Positions 23,330 through 34,664 of a stretch of 64,000 bases of DNA are shown here, in pieces (the first letter of the stretch is position 1; each line of letters begins with the position of its first letter). Location of the stretch: the NCBI GenBank assembly GCA_036674765.1, contig JARVKI010000011.1:558001-622000 (forward strand), given 5' to 3'. Below the pieces are notes generated by a model. That model was not told the origin of the DNA. It saw only the letters and a list, made by a program, of their open reading frames with translations, and ran no database searches. This stretch comes from Seiridium cupressi. Its lineage: Eukaryota; Ascomycota; Sordariomycetes; Amphisphaeriales; Sporocadaceae. The position numbers were made by a program, and so were the translations under genes.

Positions 23330-24040
23330 AAGATCACTATGGTTATAATCCTTTTCGAAGGAAACAGCCGTCCTAAATTACGGTCAGGGCTCATAGAGCG
23401 CAGGACAGGGAATTTCGGTCAAGTCTTCCTGGCCCAAGAATTGGGTGGCTCGCAAAGTTCGACTAACGGTTTCCGGAGTGAACGAGATGCTCCATGCTCA
23501 ATTTGGGTCATTGGCTTCAGCGAAGATGGCAGGTACCTTGCAGCTGCAGGAAGAGACTGAATAGTGCGTGTATGAATGATATTTTCTTCATTAGAGCATC
23601 GCGCCAAATATAGTGCAGAGAAACACGCCAAGCAAAGCGATTGCGACGGTCTTTATGCTCTCGTCTTTCATCCACAGCCGCGTCACAAGTTCAATGGCCA
23701 CACAAATAAGATAGTCGACCGGAGCGGGAGTAAAAATGGCTTCTTGTTATCTTGCTCAATGGACAGAACTGTCCGGCTATGGCATATGGACCATGACAGA
23801 TGCCTTGGACAATTGCTCATAGAGCCACTTACGTCCATTGCGTTTCATCCTAAGATGATAGATCTTTCTTGGCAGGATCTCTAGACTCTACTCTGGGCTT
23901 TTGCAGCATACCCGACAATGACATCATCTACTCAGCCAGGTTGTCAGATGTAATTACAGCTGTTGCATTAGGTCCTAGAGGTGAAACAAGCATCGTGGGG
24001 TGTCCTGATGGACAATCACGGAAACGGAGCAAAGCAAGGA
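23330..24040 (+). pseudogene. WD40-repeat protein relic (WDR44-like)
   Basis: Broken frames spell the fungal WDR44-type protein in order. FGQVFLAQELG is followed by WVIGFSEDGRYLAAAGRD, then stop codons at 23558 and 23573, where the family has DRVVRVW. After a frame change come FHPQPRHKFNGHT, NGFLLSCSMDRTVRLWH and SIAFHP. After another frame change come GSLDSTLGFCSIPD and DVITAVALGPRG. Both stops could arise by single transitions (CGA to TGA, TGG to TGA). The N- and C-terminal parts of the parent protein are missing. The parent family has beta-propeller repeats involved in membrane trafficking; this copy cannot encode a propeller. Confidence 0.75.
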
Positions 24041-24099
24041 TTGATCAATCATTGTATATAATTGCAGAGGTTATAGTGACAGAGTGAGAAGCAGGGTAA

Positions 24100-24791
24100 A
24101 TATAGGCCAAATTATAGTATATAGATTGGTAGAATGATAGCTAATCTCTGCCTACCTTTTCGGTGGCCTTCCTCGAGGCTCTGTAGCGCGCTCGCTCGCA
24201 TAGGGTCCTCGCATTCTAGACGGTGTTATAACGCGGGATACACCTGCCTGAGCCGTCTTCAGATTTGCTACTGCTTACCGGTGCTCCAAACCAAAACGAT
24301 CGAAATCTAGCAAGCAGATCGGTACTGACGCTACAACCGTAACATCAGCCGGCACAGCTCTTGTCAGCGCTAATTGGGAGGCAAGCCATGGCCCCTATAT
24401 CTCGCCCGCGCCACTACCCCCGAGTCGGAGGCGGCTTCTTTTACTACCTGTCCCAATATATTGCTTTACTCGTATTAAACAGTCTTCATCTGCTTTTCGA
24501 AGTTCTTACTTCTGTTATCATACATCTAGATTATTATAATTTATTAAGCTTGCTTGACTAGTAGACGAATTTCTCACGAATCAGATACCGAGGATTAATT
24601 TTATCTGTAAAACTGGGAGGACTGTCTGAGAGGGCATCGCAGCATTTCCTGTGCTCCATAATGCGTGATTCAGCAAGAAACCGTCAAATGAGCCAAAAGC
24701 TGCTCGCGCGCCTGTTCTCATGAGACGTACCTCGTCATCTTGAACTCGACTTACGAAGCCCCCGCAAATTGGGGTCATCTCCGAGTTGTCC
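24100..24791. other. Intergenic, A/T-rich
   Basis: Downstream of the WD40 relic and of the desaturase stop. The most A/T-rich stretch is about 24440-24600. No gene seen. Confidence 0.5.
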
Positions 24792-25936
24792 TTACTTCAT
24801 GTCCTCTGTGAGATACTCTTCGTTGGTCGAATAAGTCTCATCCTGCTCGTAGACCCAGTGCTCATCTTTCATCTCCATTTCTTCTTTAGTGATAACAAGT
24901 GGGTTTCCTCGAAAGTCTCGCCGCACACCGGGCCAAATAAAGGAGCGCCACATATAAAGTAGGATACTGCGTTCTTCCAAGCTGGACGCAATATGAGGAG
25001 CAATGAGTTCTTGGTGTTTCTGCGGTAAGACTGACCAATGTAAGCCGGGATAAAGATGGTGGATGGTATGAAACCCGTTGTTAAAGCACAAGTAGTTGAG
25101 CAACGGGTCCGTAAAATTGCGCGCAAAGTTGTACTTGGAAGAAATGTCGCAGCCGTCATGTTGCAGCAAGTTTAGCGATAAGATGCAATACTTTGCATAA
25201 AATTGAGGGATCAGCGCGAACCAGACCCAACGCCGCCAGTCAAGCAACACCAGCAAAGCCATGGTGCCAAAGACTGCCACCTGCTCCAATCGTCGCTGCC
25301 GTACGATGGGCCTATTTCTGCGAGCCTGAGCAGCAAAATACAGTTTCTCGTCGTCACTTCCCATTAATACAATATGCCAGAAGAACAGAAGGCCGTTCAA
25401 CAAGTTCCATCGGTACTGCACCTTGGTGGTACGCACTAGTTGTTTAAGTTAGCATTTAAATGTTTTATTTGATTTCAACTGAGTCAAAGCTCGGGGGAAA
25501 GCCTTTGATTCAAGCAAATAGTGTTGAACTTACTGAAATCTCTCGCACGCTGGGTATACTTGTGATGCGACAGGTTGTGACCAGGAATAAAGACCGAGAC
25601 AGAAAAGCCATATTGCAGCGACAAACAAATCTGATAGAGCCCGTTCAACCGCGAGCTATAGAATACGGGTGTGTGAATGGCATTATGCGTCGCAACCGCA
25701 CCCATAAAGGAGAGTTGGAATAAAGATAGCCATATTATACATGAGGACAGGCCGGCGGACCAAGGCGATTCATAGCTCAGCCAGGCAAAAATAAATACGG
25801 CGAAGAAAAGAGCAGTGGACACTAGCTGACGTATGTCCTCGACATGTCTAAGAACCCCTTTCCTGGGGTTTGAGACCGTGGATGATTTCGATTGCGCCGG
25901 GCTGTAGGTTTTGGAGACGGCTGGTTGTGACGTCAT
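24792..25936 (-). CDS. Membrane fatty acid desaturase
   Basis: Exons 25936..25534 and 25435..24792, intron 25436..25533 (98 nt, GTAAGT..TAG), 348 aa. The splice joins QRARDF-MRTTKVQYRWN in frame, the ATG being formed across the junction. The three histidine boxes of the membrane di-iron desaturase/hydroxylase family are present: HNAIH at 84-88, HNLSHH at 120-125, and HTIHH at 257-261. Hydrophobic segments lie at about 40-80 and 95-118 and on either side of residue 200. The family inserts double bonds or hydroxyls into acyl chains, usually in the ER. Substrate and regiospecificity cannot be read here. An in-frame ATG at 26089 would add 51 unlikely residues, so MTSQPAVSK is preferred. It is the only intact gene in this relic-rich stretch. 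Confidence 0.85.
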
Positions 25937-26590
25937 AATACCAAGTTGTTGTTTGCGGGCATGTGAAGGGAACAACAAAAATGGCGTAGGAAAACCTCGA
26001 AGAAAGGGAGACGAGCGTGAGAGAGGGGGAAAAAAAAATATTGATTGTCGATTCAAGCGGTCAAGAAACCCCCAGGCTTCCGGGGCCACCGGTAGCTAGG
26101 GCAACTACCGCATTTTTTTGCACTCTACATTGTAGGGACCGTCCCAACTAGCGCCTGTGTCTCCGGCTGCGGCTCAGCTGTGGCTTCGCGGTGAGCAGAA
26201 GAAATCGTGAACGCCAATCAATCAATGCACAGCTTCTCTCAGAAGTGGGGAAACTGCTGACTGCGTGGGCCGATCACTTCACAATGCGCAGCTTGGCTGT
26301 TCCACTTCACCCTGACGATTCCTCGCCAGAACCATGAGACTGGGGACTGGAGACTGCGGAAAGTCGGCGGACGCAGAGCGGGACCGCCTCTGGAATCCCA
26401 TATAAATGCCAGGCGATGGGCCAATGATACTACAGGTCATGGGTGCACTGGGCCCTTTTATTTTACTGACAGCCATACACAAACCATCGCAAGTCAATTC
26501 AGCGGGCTACATACCTGTCAATACGCGTAATTTGTGGGCCGGTCACTCGTCCATCATCCAATTTTCAGGGAGCTATGAACCACAGTATCG
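25937..26590. other. Intergenic, desaturase promoter side
   Basis: Upstream of the desaturase (minus) and before the SDR relic (plus). No coding sequence recognised. Confidence 0.5.
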
Positions 26591-26595
26591 GAGTG

Positions 26596-27482
26596 AAAGA
26601 TACGATTACTGGTGGAGGCGCCCCTGTAATCGCAACGCAGACTGCTCATGAATACGTATCCTCCCGTCTTGTAAGTGCGCTTCCCCCACGGCTACACAGT
26701 CTCGGTAAGAAGATCTAGCAAACCCCTGGTATAAAAAAATGCGACCTCCTCTAACCAGTGAATGCCGCCCAATGCCCTTCAATGCAAGTGAGGTCAAGTG
26801 CAACGCTAGGGAATGACGCATGGACAATACTGCAAGTGTTTCAATCATGCCTGGTAACATAGGCGCACAAGGCATCCAAATGTTGAGATTGCTAAGACAC
26901 GAGTCATTCGTACAACAGGTCACATGCCAGCCTCATACGAAATGCTTTGACACATTACCAGATGTGGGAAGCCAATGTACTCCCTCTTAAAACGATGCGA
27001 CCACCCAGTGTGGCTATTGTAGCCTGGTACGTACCACATGGCGATGAACCGTTGGTCTGGTTCCAGAGGATTACATTACTGCAGCTTCGGCTGGTGTTGT
27101 ATTTGCGTAGTCCGGAAGGCAAACCTTATATGGGGATCCGATCCACCCCCACATAATACGTGTATATTCGCTAGCTCATTTTGACTGCAAACAGCCCGGT
27201 ATTGGCTCCCTGGTCTCTGTTTTACATCCGTCCAATCAACATTACAGATGATGTGGCAATCCAGAAATTTCGTTGATGATGTGATCGCAAATTCGGCCGG
27301 GTTGATATGCTGATCAACAATACGAGAATCATGGATACTTTTGATCCGGCCGGAAGCACTACCAAGTCAGATTGGGATCGTGTCGTTGGAGTGAATCTCA
27401 CGGGCACGTTCCTATGTACGAAATCGTCTGCTAGTGCCATGAAGTCACAGGCTCCTGTGGATGGGGTCATTATAAGCATATA
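26596..27482 (+). pseudogene. Short-chain dehydrogenase/reductase relic
   Basis: Fragments of an SDR appear in order: TGGGAPVIATQTAHEY at about 26607, resembling the Rossmann TGxxxGIG region; then, after about 550 bp of unreadable sequence, a frame-shifted DDVAIQKF segment at about 27247; then FGRVDMLINN, SDWDRVVGVNLTGTFL and AMKSQAPVDGVI up to about 27475. The NNAG motif has become NNTR, and the catalytic Ser, Tyr and Lys region is absent. It is non-functional. It ends against the start of the P450 relic with essentially no spacer. Confidence 0.7.
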
Positions 27483-27485
27483 TGA

Positions 27486-28170
27486 GATACGGTGAAGTGA
27501 TGCGAGTGTTACCGGATGAAGTTTACTTTATCAACCCTTAGCCATGGAAGGACATCTACGGACATAGTCACGTCGAGTTCCCCGAGCTCTATCCCGAGGG
27601 AATACACATTAATCCGCGGAAAACAATCGTATCAGACGCTCAGGACTACTTTCGGTATCGTCGAGCAATGCTGCCTGCCTTTTCGGGCAGGGCCCTTGCC
27701 CGGCTGGAACCTCTCATTCGAGTATATGTAAACCTTTTTTGTGCAACGACTACGCAAAATCTCCGAAAGAGGAATATGGACGAATATGGTACGCTGGTAT
27801 AACTTGACTACTTTTTGACCTCATAGCCGATTTGGCCTACGGCGAATCGCTTTATGGTTCAGAAAAGGCCAGACTAATGCTTGGATCGACATCATCGAGA
27901 AGACTATGGTCCTGATGCCTGTGTTCGTGCTAGTTGGGTCATCAAAGTCGCGTGGCAGAGTCATTATCTGATTTCTCCGTATTATAATACGAAACGTGGA
28001 GAAAAACTATGTGGCTAACGTTGAGAGGCTTGCTAAAAGTCGGTTATATGCTCGGAAGCAGACTGATCGGGGAGACTTCTTGGACTTTCTCTTACGCTTA
28101 CCCGGACAGCCACACGAGCTTAACGATGACAAACTAAAGGTCCAGTCACTGAGGATAACCAATCTAAGTG
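27486..28170 (+). pseudogene. Cytochrome P450 relic (fungal secondary-metabolism type)
   Basis: Reading through breaks gives the N-terminal half of a fungal P450: YGEVMRVLPDEVYFINP, stop, PWKDIYGH, then RRAMLPAFSGRALARLEPLI, VQRLRKISERG, MVRWYNLTTF and DLIADLAYGES, then weak text to about 28170. The stop TAG at about 27542 stands where the family has Gln (CAG). Two of the frame breaks fall in T runs (about 27735 and 27814). The oxygen-binding helix, the ExxR motif and the heme-cysteine loop were not found. The family resembles trichothecene-type hydroxylases and benzoate hydroxylases, which often sit in metabolite clusters. Confidence 0.78.
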
Positions 28171-29511
28171 TGTTAACATATAAATCGAATCGGTATAAGT
28201 GTTGGGTTACCAACATCATAGCAGGCGCTGCTAAAGTATGGCAGCGGACAAGGCCCTGACGCTTGGCCTTAACTTTAGCCAAGATAGTAATTTACTCTTC
28301 TATATCACTCATTGCACTCCCAAAGCTTTGGGCTCAACAGGGCCTCATCAATGGTAGTACCCTGACTAAGTTTAGAGCTTTCCAAGAGCTAGAGAATGGA
28401 ATTTTCTCCGGATTCAGAACAAGCACTCTTCACCCTTGGATCCGAGCCTTTTGACCAGGAAAGCCTCGAGTATCTTGTCGATGCCACCCCGGAGGTGATT
28501 GGAAGTTGGCCTTCGGAGGCCATGCCCGAAAGCTGCACTTCAAATGCGGGAGCTGTCACGCAAGCTTTTACATCTTTAGAAGGAGCATATTGAGATTCAG
28601 CTCTCCAAAATCGTTTACTTGCATGGCTTACCCGCTCGCGTCTCTCCCCAATCTATCACATAACCACCCTTATTTTTACTCACGTCAAGCGCGACCAAAG
28701 TTCGGTGGCCACTACTCATCTCTTATTCCACCAGGAAAATGGAGGAAAGAACACATTTTTTTCTATTTCCATTTTATATTATAATAGCAATGTCCCAATC
28801 AAACAGTGGCCCCTCTTGTTGATCGGGCTCTGTGTTGTACCCAAAGCGAGACGACAGCTTCGGTCAAGTCACCTGTTGATATCATAAATACATAAACTCA
28901 ACAAATCAAGAAACAATAACTTGCAATCATATTATCAACCAGTTTCTGAATTTCTCATTCAATCCAGAGTCGCATAAGTTCAAATTGTGGTCCGGGGCTT
29001 TGCTGTGCCGAACGTCGTAGACACTATTTGCTTCGACGGGAAGGTTGTGCAGGGAATGAAGAAAGTGAACAGCATCAAGACTTAGTTAGCTCTTGAATCG
29101 TATATCCCGATGATCATCAATGTGCGTGTAGTTGACTGGAGTCGGGACTCGGCACGTGTCATGTTCTAGCAATACGATCTTGATTAATAGGATATCAATT
29201 AACGATGCGTTATACTAGCTCGAGGAAACAAAACAAAAAAAAAATTGGATATCTTAAACACTTTCTGTGCCAAATAGGCAAAAACAATGCCAAGTAGAAT
29301 GCTTAAACCGCTACTACTCATCATCATGACAAAGGAGGAATGCTCAGATCCGCAAGACGCCGAATAACGATCAATCCAATCAAGAGGGGTATCGGCTGAC
29401 ATGCAGCAAAAGCCACATCCACATTAACGCTTCCTTTCTCACCATCTAACCCGTTCTCGTGCAAACCAGGAGAGACTGTGGAAATCTTCCAGGGCCGTCG
29501 GAAACAACAGT
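28171..29511. other. Intergenic, possible P450 3' debris
   Basis: No intact gene. Short frames near 28390-28660 might continue the decayed P450 but could not be matched. From about 28740 the DNA is A/T-rich with no coding signal. Confidence 0.4.
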
Positions 29512-32171
29512 CTAATCTTCAAAGAACTTGATAAATTGCTTCAGATCCTGAACACCAACGCCATGGCGGGGGTAGCAAATATAGATGGGGTCGCCCTTGA
29601 CACCAAACTTCTCCCTGAATCCAGCCTTGTTTGCAAGGGAAAGCTGTTTCACGAGAAGCTCGTACGTGTTAGCCAAAAATTTGGCTCGGGCACCGTGAAG
29701 CTGATTGCCCGGGGTCAACTTTTCAGACACCCCCGCACCGAATGTTACATTTCCGGTGACAGAGGACAGAGCCTTCTCAACCGTGACCTCGATGGTACCG
29801 CTCGGTGAGCCGGGGAAATCCATGGCCCACTTGACCTGCCATCCATGCTTGGGCGAGAGCTGCGCTAGTACAACCAACGCGAGAACTTTGTTGTCTTTCT
29901 CAGCGGCGAAGTACTTGCGATGTTCTGAGTCCACCCATGGACGAATTTCCGTCAAGTGGACCTGCTTCTTGCCGGTACGGGCGGCTTTCCATTCTCCGAT
30001 ACTCTCTTCACATCGTTTCTTGAAATCGTCTGAAAGTTCAACCTGGTGAACTTTGACATGTTCTCTCTCCACTCGTCGAACGTCATGTTTGCTCGGCTCC
30101 TTGTGATGATCGGCATCGACCCGCTGCTCCTCAACGCAACTCAATGTCCTCCACTTGTGGTTATCGGCAAGAACCTCCTGCACCTGTTCTGACACAAGCA
30201 TCCAGACCGGCGTAAGCTTGAGCTCTTTCAGCACATACTGTTTGTAGGCTGCAATGACCTCGTTGTATTGACTCTCATCGCATAGTGGGTCACCAATCGT
30301 CATCGCAAACTTGTCGTCCTGAACGCAGTAACCGACCGCTGCGCCATTCGAGTGCCGCCAGATCTCAAATCGCTCGTCTAGCCAGGACGTATTTGAAGCG
30401 TCACCATAGTTCGCAATCAGCTTTTCAAGGGGAGGTTGCTCTGGGTTTTGCCATGGCTTGGTGGTGTCAGCCTCGGGATGCGGAAGTCCTGGTGGTTTCT
30501 CTGGTAGGGATTTGGGGTCTCTGTGGAATAATGTAGCGTTTCTGACATTGCCAAGCTTCAGCATCAGCATCACCACACGCTCTAGCCCAAGACCTGCACC
30601 TCCGTGCGGGGCCGGGCCCAAGTCGAATGCGGCTAGATACTCTTCCATACCAACCTCAGGTATCCTAGCGGCCCTCATGCTCTCTCGTAGCTTCTCGGCG
30701 TTGTGGATACGCTGCCCGCCGGTGCAAATCTCCTGACCTCGGACAAAAATGTCGAAAGAGTTCGTGAACTGCGGATCTTCGGCCCTGTGGGTGTAGAAAG
30801 GTCGAGCATTTGCCGGAAACTTGTCCAGGATGTAGTAGTCCGTCTTGTACTTCTCCTTGACGAGCTCTCCCAATCGGATTTCGTCACGCGTACCAAGATC
30901 TTCGACTTCAACGTCGGCACCATCATCCCGCAACATTTTGATTCCCTCGGTGAAAGGAAGAACAAGTGTCTCCTCTAGCCAAACCAAGTCTTCGCTGGGA
31001 AAACGCTCTCGAACCACCTGAAGTTCTGGCATTTTCTGGACAGCAGCAAAAATGTTTTTCAAACACTTGTCGACGGTCATCATAACCTCGTAGTAGTTTT
31101 GCTGGATCTCCATTTCGATATCAAGGCCGGTGTATTCTGTGAGATGTCTATGCGTGTTGGAGTTTTCAGCACGGAAGACGGGCCCCACCTGTATGAAAGT
31201 TAGCCGCAGCGATTATGGAAAGACGAATGTATTCTTACCTCGAAAACTTTCCTCAAGTCCGCAGAAATAGCCATCTGCTTCGCCAACTGAGGACTCTGAG
31301 CCAAAAATGCTTTCCGTCCAAAGTAATTGACCTTGAAAACTTCTGCACCACTTTCGGTCGCCGCTGGCTGTAGTTTTGGGGTCTGAATCTCGAGAAAGTC
31401 CAGCTCCTCAAGGGTATTACGGAATTGGCTGACAATCTTGGACCGAATCTTGAAGATGGCAATATTGGAGGGGTGTCGAATATCGAGGATGCGTGATTGG
31501 AGTCGGGTGTTGAGTGCCTCTGGGGGCTCGTAGTTGTCCCACGGTAGGTCGTTGGCTGCAGCCACTAAATGTGTGGAGTAGACATCGATCTCGACGTTGT
31601 GCTCGGTAGCAGACCGAATGTTCTCGGGTGGTTCTTTGACAGTGCCAGTCACGTAAACTAGAGACTCGGGGTGTAGCCGCTGAACCCAACGGATCATGTG
31701 GGTGCTCGTGTGAGCGAGAACACCTTGGATGGAGTGTGTCTGATCTCGGAATAGCAGAAAGTCAAGCTTGGGCGACATACGGCGTTGAGTGACGATGCGT
31801 GCGCGGAATGAAACCTTGGTGCCGATGGGGAGCGCAGTGATCTGCTCAATGGTCATGAGTTTGCTGGGCTGGACGGCGCTGGGCAAGTCCTCGGGTTCGG
31901 AAACCATTCCATAGCGAGTGAGCATCTCTGCATTCTCCTCAGAACGGGCGCGCTCGTGCTCCTTGCGCAGGCGATCCTGCTTTTCTTGGATATCTCGCGA
32001 GTGGCGCTCCTCCTTCTCGGCCTTTTCCAGGCGCCTGAGCTCGTGGCGGTGGGCCGCCTTGCCCTTCTCTACCGTGCCATTTTGCTTGCTGCTGGGTTTC
32101 AATTTCTCCTTCAGCTGAAGCGCCAAGCCCGAGAGGGTATGCGGGCGTGGTGAGCCCTCTTTAGTTGTCAT
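29512..32171 (-). CDS. erdS: Aspartyl-tRNA synthetase fused to DUF2156: ergosteryl-3-beta-O-L-aspartate synthase type
   Basis: Exons 32171..31239 and 31188..29512, intron 31189..31238 (50 nt, GTAAGA..CAG), 869 aa. Order: a Lys/Glu-rich N-terminal helix, as in eukaryotic AspRS (about 20-90); an OB-fold (about 115-215); a class II core with motif 2 right after the splice (FRAENSNTHRHLTEYTG) and motif 3 GLGLERVVMLM, ending near 543; then a linker and a DUF2156 domain to the end, including TPVWMLVSEQVQEVL and PIYICYPRHG. From published work, this fusion charges tRNA-Asp and the DUF2156 part transfers Asp from Asp-tRNA to ergosterol. It is additional to the cytosolic AspRS. The neighbouring divergent hydrolase fits the known erdS-erdH arrangement. 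The start MTTKEG is preferred over an in-frame ATG 19 codons upstream. Confidence 0.92.
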
Positions 32172-33260
32172 TGTTGCAAAGCGACCTTCAACAAGGCGGC
32201 AGCCAAGGTAATCAGGACTTCCTAGCAAAGTCTAGGGGCGAAATGGAATGAGAGTGCGGTGGGAGAAGAAAGGAGAGAAGAATGAATTCTAGACGTATTG
32301 AGGAAATTGTATCGTAGGAAGAAGCGTGGCGGTTTCGGCAATTAAGGGTACATACCCAGACAAGCTTTTGCGGCTTCTGACAAGAAAATGTACCTGGCAG
32401 GGGCGGCAGAACTAACATGGGCGAGATGCAATTGTGCTCGGGCAATGTCGTCATCCCGTCGTCGGAATCATGATTCGGGACTCAATCTGAGGACGAACAG
32501 GATCCGCAAGTACCTCTATTTTGAATTATTGTGGATAGAAATTCCATGGTACAGTTGCACGGCCCAGCCTAAGATTCCGCGTCCGACGTGTTCATAGGCC
32601 GAACCAGCCGCGGCCCCCTTGCCTGACTCTTTGGGCTGAACCGGAAGCGCGGAGTCTTTGCTCCATCCCAGCACGTCCACCGCTGGCAGCACCTTCGCCC
32701 GTCAGTCAGTCATATGCTCCCATGGCTGCCGGCACCCAGTGGTTGACAGCACGAGCAAGGTACACGCACCCTGCCACATTGGTGGTGAGTGCCATTTCGG
32801 CTGGGCTTAGTAGCACGTTTCGGCAGGGGGCCAACCCGGCAACCAGGGATCCATCCGACAATTCACCACGGCCCCAACGCTAAGCCCGCTTGACGTCACG
32901 GCAGACGTTCATCTCCACCAAGCTACAAGACAGTCGACGGCCGTGGAAGCAGCCTTGGCACGTCTGTCAGGTCGCATGTCACAAATCGAGATTTCTCGCG
33001 CAAGATACCGTGTCTGCCGTCAAGCAATTAGGTCAGGTGCACCATTCGGCTGTGTCGGAAACTAAAATCAAGGCCGTTGCCCAGTCCGTTGCCCGGGCCC
33101 GTAACTCGTTTCCTCTTCCAGACAGACCTGCTTCCGACTGTCAGACCTTCTGGAAAGTTAGAGAAATTCTATTTTCTTACCGCGCGCCTCGGACTCCGTT
33201 AGCTCCATCCATCCCGTCGACCCGGTGACTCAGTACTGCATATCGAACGGGACATTCGGC
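32172..33260. promoter_or_regulatory. Divergent promoter region between erdS and the hydrolase gene
   Basis: About 1.1 kb shared upstream region. An ORF on the plus strand (32890-33228) has no domain and is taken as leader or promoter. The arrangement allows joint control of the synthase and the hydrolase (inference). Confidence 0.5.
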
Positions 33261-34664
33261 ATGTCAGACGAAACCCAGCCCGACCTCTCCAAGGTCTCTA
33301 CCGCAGCCAGTCTGCAGGTGCCAGGCGAGAACCTCAAGGCTTTGTCCGAGGGAGGCAGTTTAAGACCGCCCTTCTCGGCACGAAGAACGTTCTCGCAGCG
33401 GATCCTCAGACGGCATCGCAGCAAGATCGATACTGGAGCCGGCCCCGAGAACGAGCCCGGCGAAGGGAGACCCGCTTTGGCCCTCAGGAAAACATTGTCG
33501 AATATCGACGTCAACGATGAGTACATCAACCCTCTGGAGCAGAGTGCGCGATGGATGCTGTCCGCTCGCGCCGGTGCCATACGCGCCGGCGCAAACATCG
33601 GGTTCGGCATCATGAACAGAGCGGCCATCAACCCAACAAGAACAGTATGGCTCGACTCGACGCTGGGACCTGCGAAAGGCTGCAAGAAGATTGAGGTCAA
33701 GATATGGGATCCAAAGCAAAAACCACAGGCATCGAGCAGTAGGGAGACATCACCTGATGTCAGGCGGCCGGCGGTGATCAATTTTCATGGAGGAGGGTTC
33801 GTGGTGGGTTCGGCGACCGATGATGCCCTGTGGGCCGGCGCTGTCATGAAATCCATTGATGCGGTCGTCTTCTCCGTTGAATACCGTCTCGCGCCCGAAC
33901 ACCCTTTTCCGAAGGCAGTAGAAGATTGTGCGGATGCCATTCTCCAGATTGTCCAAAAGTCCGACGAGTTCGGCATTGATAGTGATCGCATCATAGTCTC
34001 CGGCTTCTCCGCGGGCGGTACGCTCTCTTTGGCCAGCTGGGTTCTGCTTCAGGAGCCGCAGCGATGGGGCTACGACATAAGGGGCGAACCACCCAAGATC
34101 GCTGGCTTCGCGCTCTTTTACCCGCTTCTGGACTGGACTATCAGCCGTCCACACAAGAGAATGTCTTGCGTGAAGCCGGACGTGACGCTTTCCAAGAATC
34201 TGACCGACTTGTTTGATGCGTCATATGTGTTCCCGAAGATTCCGAAAACCGCGCGCGACGACCCACGACTCTCACCAGGGCTCATGTCCGACGAGCTAGT
34301 GGAGTGCTTACCCCCAATCCATCTCTGCGTCTGCGAATATGATATGCTTCATGCCGAGGGACATACCTTCGCGGATCGAGTGTACCAAGCTGGCAGGGAT
34401 ATCAAAGTGAGAGTTGTGAAGGAGGCCAAGCATGCATGGGATAAGCCGCCGCCAATGTGGCCCAAGGCCAGTGTGTCTGTTGAGTACGGGCATGCTGTCG
34501 AGTCGATGAGAAGTTGGGTCCGGTTACCGGGCTTAAAAAGGGAGTCGAGCACGGTCTCGGAAGTAATCAAGAAGGCAGAAGATGCTATAGAAGAGCAACG
34601 GCCGGAAGACAAGACGCCGGAAGAGAAAGCCGATTTTACTAATTCGGATCTCCAGATATCATAG
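33261..34664 (+). CDS. erdH: HSL-family alpha/beta hydrolase, probable ergosteryl-aspartate hydrolase
   Basis: Single exon, 467 aa, start MSDETQPD; a GTG 12 codons upstream is not used. After a basic, Ser-rich N-terminal region (about 1-90) comes an alpha/beta-hydrolase fold of the hormone-sensitive lipase group. The oxyanion motif HGGG is at 176-179, the nucleophile Ser250 is in SGFSAGG, the acid is probably Asp361 in CEYDMLHAEG, and the base is His391 in EAKHAWDK. The C-terminal tail is charged. In fungi a hydrolase named ErdH removes aspartate from ergosteryl-Asp and is often encoded beside erdS. Divergent placement next to erdS here supports that role. On sequence alone it could be a general esterase or lipase, so the symbol rests mainly on context. 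Confidence 0.75.
   Translation: MSDETQPDLSKVSTAASLQVPGENLKALSEGGSLRPPFSARRTFSQRILRRHRSKIDTGAGPENEPGEGRPALALRKTLSNIDVNDEYINPLEQSARWMLSARAGAIRAGANIGFGIMNRAAINPTRTVWLDSTLGPAKGCKKIEVKIWDPKQKPQASSSRETSPDVRRPAVINFHGGGFVVGSATDDALWAGAVMKSIDAVVFSVEYRLAPEHPFPKAVEDCADAILQIVQKSDEFGIDSDRIIVSGFSAGGTLSLASWVLLQEPQRWGYDIRGEPPKIAGFALFYPLLDWTISRPHKRMSCVKPDVTLSKNLTDLFDASYVFPKIPKTARDDPRLSPGLMSDELVECLPPIHLCVCEYDMLHAEGHTFADRVYQAGRDIKVRVVKEAKHAWDKPPPMWPKASVSVEYGHAVESMRSWVRLPGLKRESSTVSEVIKKAEDAIEEQRPEDKTPEEKADFTNSDLQIS

Noticed and set aside
32890..33228. 112-codon ORF between erdS and the hydrolase gene
   Set aside because: Ends just before the hydrolase start codon, has no domain, and lies in the expected promoter and leader.
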